A stretch of 26,876 nt of DNA from DASYVD01 sp050693035 (GTDB lineage: Bacteria; Actinomycetota; UBA4738; CALAEC01): NCBI GenBank assembly GCA_050693035.1, contig JBOGWB010000001.1, positions 1 to 26,876 on the forward strand. The letters run 5' to 3'. The stretch's first letter is position 1. Every line of letters begins with the position of its first letter. This document shows, piece after piece, positions 8,772-17,108 of this stretch. The notes under the pieces were generated by a model. The model saw only the letters and a program-made list of their open reading frames with translations. It was not told the DNA's origin and did no database searches. The position numbers and the translations under genes are program-made.

Positions 8772-9692
8772 CTACTCTGCTCCCAGCAGCCAGAGGAGCA
8801 GCGCCTTCTGCGTGTGCAGGCGGTTCTCGGCCTGGTCCCACACCACCGAGTGAGGGCCGTCGATCACGTCGTCGGTGATCTCCTCACCCCGGTGCGCCGG
8901 AAGGCAATGCATCACGATGACGTCGTCCGCGGCGCGTGCCACCGTCCGGTCGTCGAGCCGGTACGGGGTGAACATCAGGACGCGCTCGTCGTGCTCGGCT
9001 TCCTGACCCATCGATGCCCAGACGTCCGTGTACAGGATGTCGGCAGAGTCCGCGGCGGCCTGGGGATCGTTGGAGACCGACACGCTCCCTCCCGTCTCTC
9101 CGGCGATCTCCTCGGCCCGGCGAACCACCTGCGGGATGGGCTCGAATCCGGGCGGGGTGGCCACCCGAAGACGCATCCCCGTCTTCGCCCCGCCGAGCAG
9201 GAGCGAGTGCGCCACGTTGTTCCCGTCGCCCAGGTAAGCGAGCGTGCGCCCTGAGAGCTCTCCCTTGTGATCCCGGATCGTCAGGAGGTCCGCCAGGACC
9301 TGGCAGGGATGCTCGTAGTCCGACAGGGCGTTGACCACGGGGACCGACGCCGCCTCCGCCAGGACTTCCAGTCGATCTTGCTCGAACGTCCTGAGCACCA
9401 CGCAGTCCACGTAGCGGGACAGCACCCGGCCGGTGTCCTCGATGGACTCTCCCCGCCCGAGCTGGAGCCCCGTGGAGGACAGGGGCACGGGGTGTGCACC
9501 GATCGAGGCCACGGCGACCTCGAACGACACCCGGGTTCGGGTCGACGGCTTCTCGAAGATCAGGGCCACCGACTTCCCGGCCAATCGGGTCGCGTAGTCT
9601 CCGGGCGACTGCTTGGCCTTGGCCGAGAGCTCCAGGAGATGCTGGAGATCCTCGTTGCGGAGGTCGTCGATGGAAAGGAAGTCCCGGCCCAC
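8772..9692 (-). CDS. argF: Ornithine carbamoyltransferase
   Basis: The enzyme makes citrulline from ornithine and carbamoyl phosphate in arginine biosynthesis. The 306-residue product has the carbamoyl-phosphate motif STRTR at 50-54, H128-P-C-Q131, the ornithine-loop DVWASMG block and the HCLP motif near the C-terminus; length is typical. The GTG at 9692 fits the family N-terminus (GRDFLSIDDL) and is preceded by TAGACT with a 7-nt gap and no Shine-Dalgarno, so a leaderless mRNA is likely. Upstream in-frame sequence to 10595 is opposite the sigma-factor gene and is not coding. No other arg gene is adjacent, and no ArgR operator is obvious by eye. A ketopantoate-reductase-like gene follows in the same transcript. 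Confidence 0.95.
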   Translation of the reverse strand: MGRDFLSIDDLRNEDLQHLLELSAKAKQSPGDYATRLAGKSVALIFEKPSTRTRVSFEVAVASIGAHPVPLSSTGLQLGRGESIEDTGRVLSRYVDCVVLRTFEQDRLEVLAEAASVPVVNALSDYEHPCQVLADLLTIRDHKGELSGRTLAYLGDGNNVAHSLLLGGAKTGMRLRVATPPGFEPIPQVVRRAEEIAGETGGSVSVSNDPQAAADSADILYTDVWASMGQEAEHDERVLMFTPYRLDDRTVARAADDVIVMHCLPAHRGEEITDDVIDGPHSVVWDQAENRLHTQKALLLWLLGAE

Positions 9693-9699
9693 GTGGGGC

Positions 9700-9705
9700 A
9701 GTCTA
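9700..9705 (-). promoter_or_regulatory. -10 element of argF (leaderless type)
   Basis: TAGACT on the minus strand ends 7 nt before the GTG start of argF, placing the transcription start at about the start codon. No clear -35. Confidence 0.5.
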
Positions 9706-9732
9706 GCGAGGGGAGGTGGCCGGGGCGAACAG

Positions 9733-9759
9733 GGAACCTCCGGGACCCGCGAGGCGACC
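9733..9759 (+). promoter_or_regulatory. Candidate ECF-type promoter for the sigma factor gene
   Basis: GGAAC (9733-9737), a 17-nt spacer and CGACC (9755-9759) resemble the GGAAC ... CGTC arrangement used by many ECF sigma factors. The implied start near 9767 would lie just before the ATG at 9770, suggesting autoregulation. GGAAC is not rare in GC-rich DNA, so this is tentative. Confidence 0.3.
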
Positions 9760-9769
9760 AATACACAGG

Positions 9770-10336
9770 ATGCACCGACCTGCACCTCGCCCGGCCACCG
9801 TGAGCCCCGGGGACGACCCGCTTCTCGTCGAGCGGGCGCTGCTCGGAGACTCGGATGCTTACGACGAGCTGTATCGGCGCCACCGCGACCGCGTCTCCCG
9901 CCTGGCCTACCTGCTCCTTGGGGATCCGGACCAGGCGCAGGACACGGCTCAGGAGGCCTTCCTCGTCGGGTGGCGGGACCTCCGCCGCCTCCGCGATCCC
10001 GGCCTGTTCCGGCCCTGGGTGACGGGCATCGCCGTGAACCTGTGCCGGCGGCGGCGGCGGGCCACGGCTCGCGCGTTGGCGGCTGCGGCATCCGAGTCCG
10101 AGGCTCCGTCCCCGGATCAAGGCGACGCCGTCGCTCTGCGGCTCGCGGTTCGCCGGGCGGTGGACGCCCTGCCCCGCCACATGCAGGAGGTGGTGGTGCT
10201 CCGGTTCTACTGCGGGCTCGGGGAGGCAGAGATGGCGGAGACCCTGGGGATCGCCGCCGGAACCGTGAAGTCGAGGCTCGGTCGGGCCCGGGCCCGTCTG
10301 GCTCTTGTCCTTCGACCCGTGGTGGAGGTGGAGTGA
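9770..10336 (+). CDS. ECF (group 4) RNA polymerase sigma factor
   Basis: This 188-residue alternative sigma factor has region 2 at about 28-95 (LYRRHRDRVSRLAYLLLGD, then DTAQEAFLVGWR) and region 4 at about 128-178, including LPRHMQEVVVLRFY and the helix-turn-helix block MAETLGIAAGTVKSRLGRAR. It lacks regions 1 and 3, as expected for an ECF sigma. The stop overlaps the start of the next gene (TGATG), so the two are translationally coupled, the usual arrangement for an ECF sigma and its anti-sigma factor. ATG 9770 is chosen because it sits just after a candidate ECF promoter. GTG 9800 (SPGDDPLLVERAL) is an alternative, and an upstream GTG at 9716 is less likely. Confidence 0.9.
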   Translation: MHRPAPRPATVSPGDDPLLVERALLGDSDAYDELYRRHRDRVSRLAYLLLGDPDQAQDTAQEAFLVGWRDLRRLRDPGLFRPWVTGIAVNLCRRRRRATARALAAAASESEAPSPDQGDAVALRLAVRRAVDALPRHMQEVVVLRFYCGLGEAEMAETLGIAAGTVKSRLGRARARLALVLRPVVEVE

Positions 10337-11907
10337 TGAACGACCTGGACGAGCTGATCCGCGACGCCCTTTCGGACCACGCGGGTCGAGCACGATTCGA
10401 CCGGAACCGGTGGGAGCCGTCGGTGACGCGGCTGCCCGCTCCGCGGCGTCCCCGCCTCCACGTCCGGCGCCCGGCGCGGCGGGCCCTGGCAGGCCTTGCG
10501 GTGGCCGCGGTTCTCGCGGCGGCGATCGCCGGGCCCCTGTTCCTGCTGTCGCGACTCGGCACCGGGACGCGAGAGGGCCGCCCGTCCGGTTCCACGGTCG
10601 AGGGCTACGGGATCCGCCTCGATCTCCCCGACGGATGGGAGGGACAGGTGGTGGGTCCCCTGGGCACGGACTTCGGTCCCATCCTCACGGCGGCCAACCG
10701 GCCCCTAGTCGCCGACGACGACTTCGCCACCCAGACGAGGAGGCGACTCGCCGCCGGCGAGGTGGGCCTGGTCCTCATCGACTACACCGAGGTCCGGGCA
10801 CGGCTGGGTCACGACCCGGGCGACGGCGGGGAGTTCCTGCCGGCCGAGCTCCCGATCTCCGTTCGCCCGGGGGACTTCCAGCAATCCTTCGAGGGCGTGG
10901 ATCCATCGCACCATTTCGCCCGGCGGACGTTCACGGTCAGCGGGCGCTCCTTCGACCTGTGGGTCGACTTCGGGTCTCGGCCCGCCCCCGAGGACGTGCT
11001 CGGGCACGTGAACGAGGTGCTGGCGACGCTTCGGATCGATGCGCTGGACTCGCCCCCCGGGTACGTGACGCACTCCGACATCGACGACGGACTGTCGATC
11101 CGGATCCCCGCCGCGTGGACGTTCCACCAGGACCCGTCGGGGCCCGCCGAGCCGCGCACCGTCTTCGCCGTCGGCTCGTGGCCGTTCCCCACCGGCGGCG
11201 AGTGCGCGCCTCAGGTCGCCCAGGAGGAGCTTCCGAACGACGGCACGCTCTTCTGGCTCATCGAGTATCGAGACCGGCAGGGTGTCGAGTTTCCCGATCG
11301 TCCCGAGTTCTTCGAGCTCGACCCGGCGACCCTGGCGAACTACGAGTGCTCGGTGGTCCCCTCCTACCTCATCCGGTTCCGCGACGCGGGACGGGCCTTC
11401 CAGGTCCACGTGGCCTTCGGCCCGGAGGCATCCGAGTCGCTCGGGCCGGAGGTGCTTCGGGCCCTGGAGAGCCTGGAGGTCACCGCGCCGGTCCCGGGCG
11501 GCTGCCCGGCGGACACCGGGCCCTGGTCCGACCCCGACTGCCCGTGGGCCGCGTGGACGGGCGAAGTGGTCGAGACGGCCGGCTACGAGGTCACGGGCGA
11601 TACCGGAAGCGCGCTCATCGCGGAGGGCGCAGGAGCGGAGTTCTTCATCTGGACGACCGAGGCGGATCCGACCGACCAGTACGTGGTGCCGCCGGAGCCC
11701 GGATTCGAGGAGGGGATCTACCTGCTGTATCAGAACGTCGCCGACATCACCGTTTACACGGACGGGACCAGGCTCCTCTGGACCGTCCAGGGATTCCATG
11801 TCTGGGTGGAGGAGAACGTGGACGGGCCCATCCCGGTGCGGGCACTCGAACCCTTGGTCCGGGCGAGCCTGACGGTCGACTACGACGCCATCGACACCCG
11901 GCCGTAG
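10336..11907 (+). CDS. Membrane-anchored protein with duplicated ectodomain; putative anti-sigma factor
   Basis: I do not recognise a named family. The 523-residue product has a short N-terminal cytoplasmic segment (1-46), one membrane helix (about 49-73) and a ~450-residue extracytoplasmic part. The ectodomain contains an internal duplication. Residues about 90-234 and 249-382 share a start (YGIRLDLPDGW / GLSIRIPAAW), a middle (GLVLIDYTE / LFWLIEYRD) and an end (FDLWVDFG... LATLRI / FQVHVAFG... LESLEV). A third, diverged ~110-residue segment follows. Coupling to the ECF sigma gene and the topology suggest that the N-terminal segment holds the sigma factor. There is no HxxxCxxC zinc anti-sigma motif. 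Four Cys residues (290, 338, 390, 402) lie outside the membrane. The stop abuts the pheT stop. Confidence 0.8.
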   Translation: MNDLDELIRDALSDHAGRARFDRNRWEPSVTRLPAPRRPRLHVRRPARRALAGLAVAAVLAAAIAGPLFLLSRLGTGTREGRPSGSTVEGYGIRLDLPDGWEGQVVGPLGTDFGPILTAANRPLVADDDFATQTRRRLAAGEVGLVLIDYTEVRARLGHDPGDGGEFLPAELPISVRPGDFQQSFEGVDPSHHFARRTFTVSGRSFDLWVDFGSRPAPEDVLGHVNEVLATLRIDALDSPPGYVTHSDIDDGLSIRIPAAWTFHQDPSGPAEPRTVFAVGSWPFPTGGECAPQVAQEELPNDGTLFWLIEYRDRQGVEFPDRPEFFELDPATLANYECSVVPSYLIRFRDAGRAFQVHVAFGPEASESLGPEVLRALESLEVTAPVPGGCPADTGPWSDPDCPWAAWTGEVVETAGYEVTGDTGSALIAEGAGAEFFIWTTEADPTDQYVVPPEPGFEEGIYLLYQNVADITVYTDGTRLLWTVQGFHVWVEENVDGPIPVRALEPLVRASLTVDYDAIDTRP

Positions 11908-14280
11908 CTACGCCCGGAGCTCTGCGCCGAAGTCCCGGCGGAGCCGGTCCACGATGCGCCGCACCGCTTCGTCCGCTTCCCCGTCAGGGACCGTCCGGTC
12001 GGGGGCCCGGAAGTCCACCGAGAAGGCCACGCTCCTCTTCCCCTCGGGGATGGGAGGGCCCGTGAACACGTCGAACAGGACGACCTCGTCGACGAGCTCC
12101 CCGCCTGCCTCGATCAGGGCCACCCGGAGCTCGCCCGCGGGGACGGGCACGTCCACCACGAAGGCGAGGTCCCGGCGGTTCGGCGGGTGCCGCGAGATCC
12201 CCCGGTACCTCACCCGCTCGCGGCGATGCTTCGCCAGCACCTCCACCTCCAGCTCGAACACGGCCACCCGGCGTGGCAGGTCGAGCTGCTCCACCACCCG
12301 GGGGGAAAGCTCGCCCACCTCCCCGGCCAATTCGCCTCCGATGTAGACCGACGCCGACCGCCCCGGATGAAAGGTCCGCCGGGACGGCGGTGGCCCGAGC
12401 TCCCAGGCGTCCACCCCGAGGCCGCCGAGCAACACCTCCAGGGCGCCCTTGGCGTCGGTGAAGTCGAAATCGCGGGCGCGGTCGGGATACCCTGACGCCG
12501 CCTGGCCCGAGAACGCCGCCGCCACTCGGTCGTGCTCCTCGACCGGATCGGCCGGGAAGAACACCCGGCCCACCTCGAACACCGCCACCCCTCGAACCTG
12601 GCGGGCCACGTTCTGAGCCGCCGCTCGGAGCAGCCCGGGGAGCAGACTCGTCCGGAGGAACGCGTCGTCCGCGGCGAGCGGGTTGGCCACCTCGACCGCG
12701 TCGCGGTCACCGGTCAGCTCCAGGTCCCTGGCGGAGGCGAAGGAGTACGAGGTGGTCTCGAGGAGCCCCGCGGCCGCGAGCACCTCGCGTACGAGGCGCC
12801 GGAACCGATACGTCTCCGGCACCCCGCCGGGCTGGCGGATGGGGGGAAGCGTCTCTCCCACCCGCTCGTACCCCAGGACCCGGATGACCTCCTCCACCAG
12901 GTCGTCCTCCTGCTCGAGGTCCGGACGGAACCCGGGGATCTCCGCTTCCACGGCGCCGTCGTCTCGCCGGGTGGCGACGCCGATACGCTCAAGCGAGGAC
13001 GACACATCCTCGACGGAGAGCGGAAGTCCCACCACCCGGCCGGCTCGTTCGGGACGGACCCGGACCCGGCGCCGGTCGGGAGCCCGGCCCACGTCCACCG
13101 CGCCGGCGAGGACGGCTCCACCCGCCCATTCCGCCATCAACGACGCCGCTCGGTCGGCGGCCCTGGCAACGGCCTCCGGATCGACGCGTCGCTCGAACCG
13201 CCGGGACGCCTCCGTCACCAGCCCCAGGCGGCGTGACGTGCGGGAGATCCCGATCCGTTCGAAGTTCGCGCTCTCCAGCAGGACGTCCACCGTGGACTCC
13301 GAGACCTCGGCGATGGCGGAGCCCATCACCCCCGCGACGGCCACCGCTCGCTCCTTGTCCGCGATCACCAGATCCTCCGTGGTGAGCACTCGCTCCACAC
13401 CGTCCAGCGTCACGAGTCCCTCGCCGTCGTCGGCTCGGCGGACCACGATGCCGGGTCCCGACAGGAGCGCCAGGTCGAACGGGTGCAGCGGCTGCCCCAG
13501 CTCGAGCAGGACGTAGTTCGTCGCGTCGACCACGTTGGAGAGGGGGCGCATCCCGGACGCGGTCAACCGGGCCTGGATGCGCAGGGGCGACTCCCCCACC
13601 GCCACCCCCCGGATGATCCGGGCCAGGTACCACGGGCACCGCTCGAGGTCGCGAACCTCGACGGTGGCCACGTCGTCCGCCTTCTCGTCGCCCTCCTCCA
13701 CCTTCGCCTCGGGGATCGTCAGCGGCACGCCGGTCGCCGCCGAGACCTCCCGAGCCACCCCGGCCACGGAAAGCAGGTCCGGCCGGTTCGGCGTGACCGC
13801 GATGTCGAGCACCCCGTCGTCCAGCCCGAAGTGTCCCGCGAAGTCCGCGCCCACCGACGCGTCCTCGTCGAGGACCAGGATCCGCGAGTGGTCCGGCGCC
13901 ACCGAGAGCTCCTGCGGAGAGCAGAGCATCCCGTTCGAGGTCACGCCCCGAACCTCCTTGCGGCCCAGAGGCTCGGACAGGGCCGGCACCCGGGCACCCG
14001 GCGGCGCGTACGGAACGAGGTCCCCGGGGCCCATGTTCCGGACGCCCACCACGACGTCCATCTCTCCCGCGCCGGTGTCCACCCGGGCCACACAGAGTCG
14101 GTTGGCGTTAGGGTGGTCGCTCACCTCGATCACCCGAGCCACGATCACGCCCCGCAATCCCTCCCACGGCCGTTCCACCGCCTCCACCTCGGCTCCCTTC
14201 GAGGTGAGCAACTCGGCCAGCTCGTCCGGGGAGAGGTCGGTGGGCGCCATCTCCCGCAGCCACGACACGGGGACCTTCAC
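11908..14280 (-). CDS. pheT: Phenylalanyl-tRNA synthetase beta subunit
   Basis: This is the beta subunit of the alpha2-beta2 enzyme that charges tRNA-Phe. The 790-residue product begins KVPVSWLREM and has the EMAP-type tRNA-binding domain (about 44-150, VSDHPNANRLCVARVD), the B3/B4 editing domain (about 210-370), the B5 domain (about 400-470), a catalytic-core-like domain, and a C-terminal FDX-ACB anticodon-binding domain (about 695-789, RHPPNRRDLAFVV). All modules are in the normal order and the length is typical. The GTG start lies 1 nt after the pheS stop, so translation is coupled. The 3' end abuts that of the convergent sigma-linked membrane protein gene, leaving no room for a terminator. 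Confidence 0.97.
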   Translation of the reverse strand: MKVPVSWLREMAPTDLSPDELAELLTSKGAEVEAVERPWEGLRGVIVARVIEVSDHPNANRLCVARVDTGAGEMDVVVGVRNMGPGDLVPYAPPGARVPALSEPLGRKEVRGVTSNGMLCSPQELSVAPDHSRILVLDEDASVGADFAGHFGLDDGVLDIAVTPNRPDLLSVAGVAREVSAATGVPLTIPEAKVEEGDEKADDVATVEVRDLERCPWYLARIIRGVAVGESPLRIQARLTASGMRPLSNVVDATNYVLLELGQPLHPFDLALLSGPGIVVRRADDGEGLVTLDGVERVLTTEDLVIADKERAVAVAGVMGSAIAEVSESTVDVLLESANFERIGISRTSRRLGLVTEASRRFERRVDPEAVARAADRAASLMAEWAGGAVLAGAVDVGRAPDRRRVRVRPERAGRVVGLPLSVEDVSSSLERIGVATRRDDGAVEAEIPGFRPDLEQEDDLVEEVIRVLGYERVGETLPPIRQPGGVPETYRFRRLVREVLAAAGLLETTSYSFASARDLELTGDRDAVEVANPLAADDAFLRTSLLPGLLRAAAQNVARQVRGVAVFEVGRVFFPADPVEEHDRVAAAFSGQAASGYPDRARDFDFTDAKGALEVLLGGLGVDAWELGPPPSRRTFHPGRSASVYIGGELAGEVGELSPRVVEQLDLPRRVAVFELEVEVLAKHRRERVRYRGISRHPPNRRDLAFVVDVPVPAGELRVALIEAGGELVDEVVLFDVFTGPPIPEGKRSVAFSVDFRAPDRTVPDGEADEAVRRIVDRLRRDFGAELRA

Positions 14281-14281
14281 G

Positions 14282-15340
14282 TCAGGTCCTCACCGCGAAT
14301 TGCTCGAGGAAGCGGACGTCCCCCTCGTAGAAGAGCCGGATGTCGGGGACGCCGTACCGCAGCAGGGCCACGCGCTCGATCCCCATACCGAAGGCGAAGC
14401 CCGTGTACTTCTCGGGGTCGTAGCCCACGTTCCGAAGCACGTTCGGGTGCACCATCCCGCAGCCGAGCAACTCGATCCAGCCGGTCTGCTTGTCGGTGGC
14501 GCATCCCCGGCCACCGCACAGGAAACAGGACACGGCCAACTGGCCGCCGGGCTCCACGAACGGGAAGTAGTCGGGCGTCAGCCGGACCCGTGTCTCTTCC
14601 CCGAACATCGCCCGAGCGAACGCCAGGAGCGTGCCTTTCATGTCGGCGAAGGTGAGGCCCTCGTCCACCGCGAGCCCCTCCACCTGGTGGAAGACCGGCG
14701 TATGGGTGGCGTCGGGAGTCTCCTGCCGGTACACCCGCCCCGGGGCGATGATGTACACGGGAGGCTCCTGCTTCTCCATCGTTCGGATCTGCATGGCGGA
14801 GGTCTCCGTCCGGAGCAGGAGGTCGTCGCGGCCGGAGACATCCAGGTACACGGTGTCCTTCTCCGTCCGGGCCGGATGATCGAGCGGGATGTTCAGGGCG
14901 GTGAAGTTGTACCAATCCGTCTCCACCTCGGGTCCCTCCACCACCCGGTAGCCCATCCGAGTGAAGACGTCGACGATCTCGTACTCCGTCGCGGTGAGCG
15001 GGTGCAACGATCCGAGCCGGGGCCGGCGGCCCGGCAGGGTGACGTCGATGCGATCTTCCTCACCCAGCGCCCGTTCCGACTCGGCCCGGATGGCCGACTC
15101 CCTCGATGCGATCGCCGCCCGCAAGGATCCGAAAACCTCGTTCACGATCCGTCCCACCCCGGGCCGTTCCTCCGGTGCGAGCTCGCCCAGGGAGCGCTGG
15201 ACCCGCGACACGGGAGATTTCCTGCCCAGGACGGCCACCTCGGCCCGCTGCAGGTCCTCGAGCGTCACGGCCCCCGCGATCACCGAGAGACCGCGGTCGC
15301 GCTCTTCTTCCAGGGTGCGGATGGCTTCTTCGGCATCCAT
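14282..15340 (-). CDS. pheS: Phenylalanyl-tRNA synthetase alpha subunit
   Basis: This is the catalytic subunit of PheRS (352 residues). It has an N-terminal coiled-coil arm (about 1-95) and a class II core with motif 2 (GRVYRQETPDATHTPVFHQVEG) and motif 3 (GFAFGMGIERVALLRYG, then DIRLFYEGDVRFLEQF). The insert between them reads CFLCGGRGCATDKQTGW. In relatives this is a four-Cys knuckle of the form CxxC-GxGC-xxC; here the fourth Cys is Asp. ATG 15340 starts the standard N-terminus. It is preceded by TACACT with a 9-nt gap, so the mRNA leader is at most a few nt. No T-box leader is present. pheT follows after 1 nt. Confidence 0.97.
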   Translation of the reverse strand: MDAEEAIRTLEEERDRGLSVIAGAVTLEDLQRAEVAVLGRKSPVSRVQRSLGELAPEERPGVGRIVNEVFGSLRAAIASRESAIRAESERALGEEDRIDVTLPGRRPRLGSLHPLTATEYEIVDVFTRMGYRVVEGPEVETDWYNFTALNIPLDHPARTEKDTVYLDVSGRDDLLLRTETSAMQIRTMEKQEPPVYIIAPGRVYRQETPDATHTPVFHQVEGLAVDEGLTFADMKGTLLAFARAMFGEETRVRLTPDYFPFVEPGGQLAVSCFLCGGRGCATDKQTGWIELLGCGMVHPNVLRNVGYDPEKYTGFAFGMGIERVALLRYGVPDIRLFYEGDVRFLEQFAVRT

Positions 15341-15348
15341 CGGATGGG

Positions 15349-15355
15349 TAGTGTA
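15349..15355. promoter_or_regulatory. Overlapping divergent -10 elements (pheS / SRPBCC gene)
   Basis: TAGTGTA reads as TAGTGT on the plus strand (15349-15354) and TACACT on the minus strand (15355-15350). Each fits TANNNT, so one short site could serve pheS on minus and the SRPBCC gene on plus. The minus-strand use is better supported by its 9-nt distance to the pheS ATG. Confidence 0.4.
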
Positions 15356-15375
15356 GCCGTGACCAGCGAGCCAGC

Positions 15376-15846
15376 ATGAGAGGACGAGTGAGCCGGCCGC
15401 GCCGCTCCATCACGATGAGCATGTCGATCCGAATCCCGCGGAGGGCCGAGGTTGTGTGGCCGTACCTGGTCGACTGGGAGCGGTTGGACCGCTGGATGCT
15501 CGAGGCCCGGGACTTCAAGGTGATCGGAGCCCAGCGCGAGGGAGTCGGCGTGGAGGCAGAGACGACCGTACGGATCGCCGGCATCAACACTCGCGACCGG
15601 GTCCGCGTCACTCGATGGGAGCCTCCCTGGCTCCTCGAGCTGGACCACCTGGGCTGGGTGGACGGAACCGGGTACATGGAGCTCACCCCGCAGGATGGGG
15701 GAACGATGCTGTTCTGGCGGGAGAACCTGTTCCCGCCGTGGGGATGGCTCGGCGCCATCGGCATGAGGATGATGACGCCGCTGATGCGAAGGGTCTTCGA
15801 GCGAGACCTTCGGGTCCTGCGGGATCTGATCCAGGAGGAGAGCTAG
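15376..15846 (+). CDS. SRPBCC/START-like domain protein
   Basis: This is a small soluble protein of up to 156 residues with a START-like (SRPBCC) fold pattern: an N-terminal strand with MSIRIPRRAEVVWPYLVDWERLDRWM, a middle set of beta strands (VRVTRWEPPWLLELDH, then GGTMLFWRENLFP), and a long C-terminal helix (MRRVFERDLRVLRDLIQEES). Such proteins bind hydrophobic ligands; the ligand here is unknown. The start is uncertain: ATG 15376 gives a basic 13-residue extension, while ATG 15415 or 15421 matches the usual family start. It is divergent from pheS. Its TAG stop shares the palindrome CTAG with the stop of the convergent MFS gene. With the MFS gene it separates the infC and pheS clusters. Confidence 0.75.
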   Translation: MRGRVSRPRRSITMSMSIRIPRRAEVVWPYLVDWERLDRWMLEARDFKVIGAQREGVGVEAETTVRIAGINTRDRVRVTRWEPPWLLELDHLGWVDGTGYMELTPQDGGTMLFWRENLFPPWGWLGAIGMRMMTPLMRRVFERDLRVLRDLIQEES

Positions 15847-17087
15847 GCTCCGTCGGCTGCCGACTCAACCGGCGGCGGGAGCGTCTCCGGCGTTCGGATC
15901 GCCAGGATGAGCCCCACGACCAACGGGACCGCGGCGATCCAGAATGCCGCCCGAAACCCGAATGCCGAAGCGGCGAACCCTCCCACGAGGGGTCCGAGGA
16001 CGAATCCCACGTCGCCGGCAAATCTGAATAGGCCCACCGCGGTACCGGACCGCTCCCCCGGAGACACGTCCGCGAGCATGGCCCCGGGAGGAACGCCGGC
16101 GTAGCCCGAGGCGATCCCGAGGAGGGCCATCAAGCCGCCGAGGATCAACGGGTTGGGGGCAAGCCCGAGGGTCGCGACCACGATGGCCAGTCCGGCCATC
16201 GACGGGATGACCACGGGCCGCCGCCCGAAGCGATCGGCCGCGCTCCCCGCCGGGTACAGGACCACCAGCTCGGTGGCCAGGGCGACCGAGAATATGGCGC
16301 CGATGGCGCCGGGGGACATGCCCAGGCCCTCCTGTCCGAACAGCGGCACGAGCGTGTCGAAGACCGCCGCAACCATCCACAGGTAGGAGAAGTTCAGGAA
16401 GATCGTGGTGAGGAAGGCTCGCCGCCTGAGCAGATGCTTCATCCCGCTCGGCTGGGCGACGTCCCCAGGCAGGCGGTCCTCTGCGCCCTGCCCCGCGGGC
16501 TTCGAGGCTCGGACGGGGTTCCGAACGAGCCATACGTACATCACGGCGGCGAGGAACAACAGGCCGGCGTAGAAGAACAGCGGGCTCGCCAGGCCGAAGT
16601 GTTCGGCGATGACCCCGCCGAACGGAGCGCCGGCGATCAGCCCCAGGTTGAACGACCCGTAGAAGAGGCCGAGCGTCCGGCCCATCCGGTCTTTCGCCAC
16701 CGTCTTCATCAGGTAGCTCATGAGCGCGGTGAACAACAGGGCCGAGCCGGCCCCTCCGGCACCCCGGAAGGCCAGCGCCAGGGGGTAGGTTGGGGCCAGG
16801 CCGGTGAGCAGGGAGGAGACGCCCACGATGGTCACTCCCGTGGCCGCACAGATCCGCTCGCCGAAGCGGTCGACGAGGGGACCGGCCACGGGACCGGCGA
16901 CCAGCCGGATGAACGCGAAGACCGAGATGAGCAGGCCCGCCGCGCCGTAACCGACCCCGAAGGACCGGGCGAACAGGGGGAGGATGGGGACCACGATCCC
17001 GAACCCCAGCATGACCACGAAGACGATGGGGATGATGACCCGGACCGCCGGGTCGGCGAAGGTCGCTCGGATGCCGTCTGGTTTCAA
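15843..17087 (-). CDS. MFS transporter (drug/efflux type, 12 TM)
   Basis: This 414-residue inner-membrane protein has about 12 hydrophobic segments in two similar halves. The loop 2-3 motif is present in both halves in MFS form (GPLVDRFGERI near residue 65, and SAADRFGRRPVV in the second half). Overall it resembles proton-coupled multidrug/tetracycline-type exporters; the substrate cannot be told. The best start is TTG at 17087, which follows the methyltransferase-kinase stop by 21 nt with a weak GGTGAG upstream. No ATG or GTG lies nearby before the first membrane helix. It is probably the last gene of the infC transcript. Confidence 0.88.
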   Translation of the reverse strand: MKPDGIRATFADPAVRVIIPIVFVVMLGFGIVVPILPLFARSFGVGYGAAGLLISVFAFIRLVAGPVAGPLVDRFGERICAATGVTIVGVSSLLTGLAPTYPLALAFRGAGGAGSALLFTALMSYLMKTVAKDRMGRTLGLFYGSFNLGLIAGAPFGGVIAEHFGLASPLFFYAGLLFLAAVMYVWLVRNPVRASKPAGQGAEDRLPGDVAQPSGMKHLLRRRAFLTTIFLNFSYLWMVAAVFDTLVPLFGQEGLGMSPGAIGAIFSVALATELVVLYPAGSAADRFGRRPVVIPSMAGLAIVVATLGLAPNPLILGGLMALLGIASGYAGVPPGAMLADVSPGERSGTAVGLFRFAGDVGFVLGPLVGGFAASAFGFRAAFWIAAVPLVVGLILAIRTPETLPPPVESAADGA

Positions 17088-17108
17088 CTCTGACTCACCT
17101 GCCGCCGG

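Noticed and set aside
9693..10595. N-terminal extension of argF to an ATG at 10595
   Set aside because: The added ~300 residues are Arg/Pro/Gly-rich, lie opposite the sigma factor gene, and precede the normal OTC start at GTG 9692.
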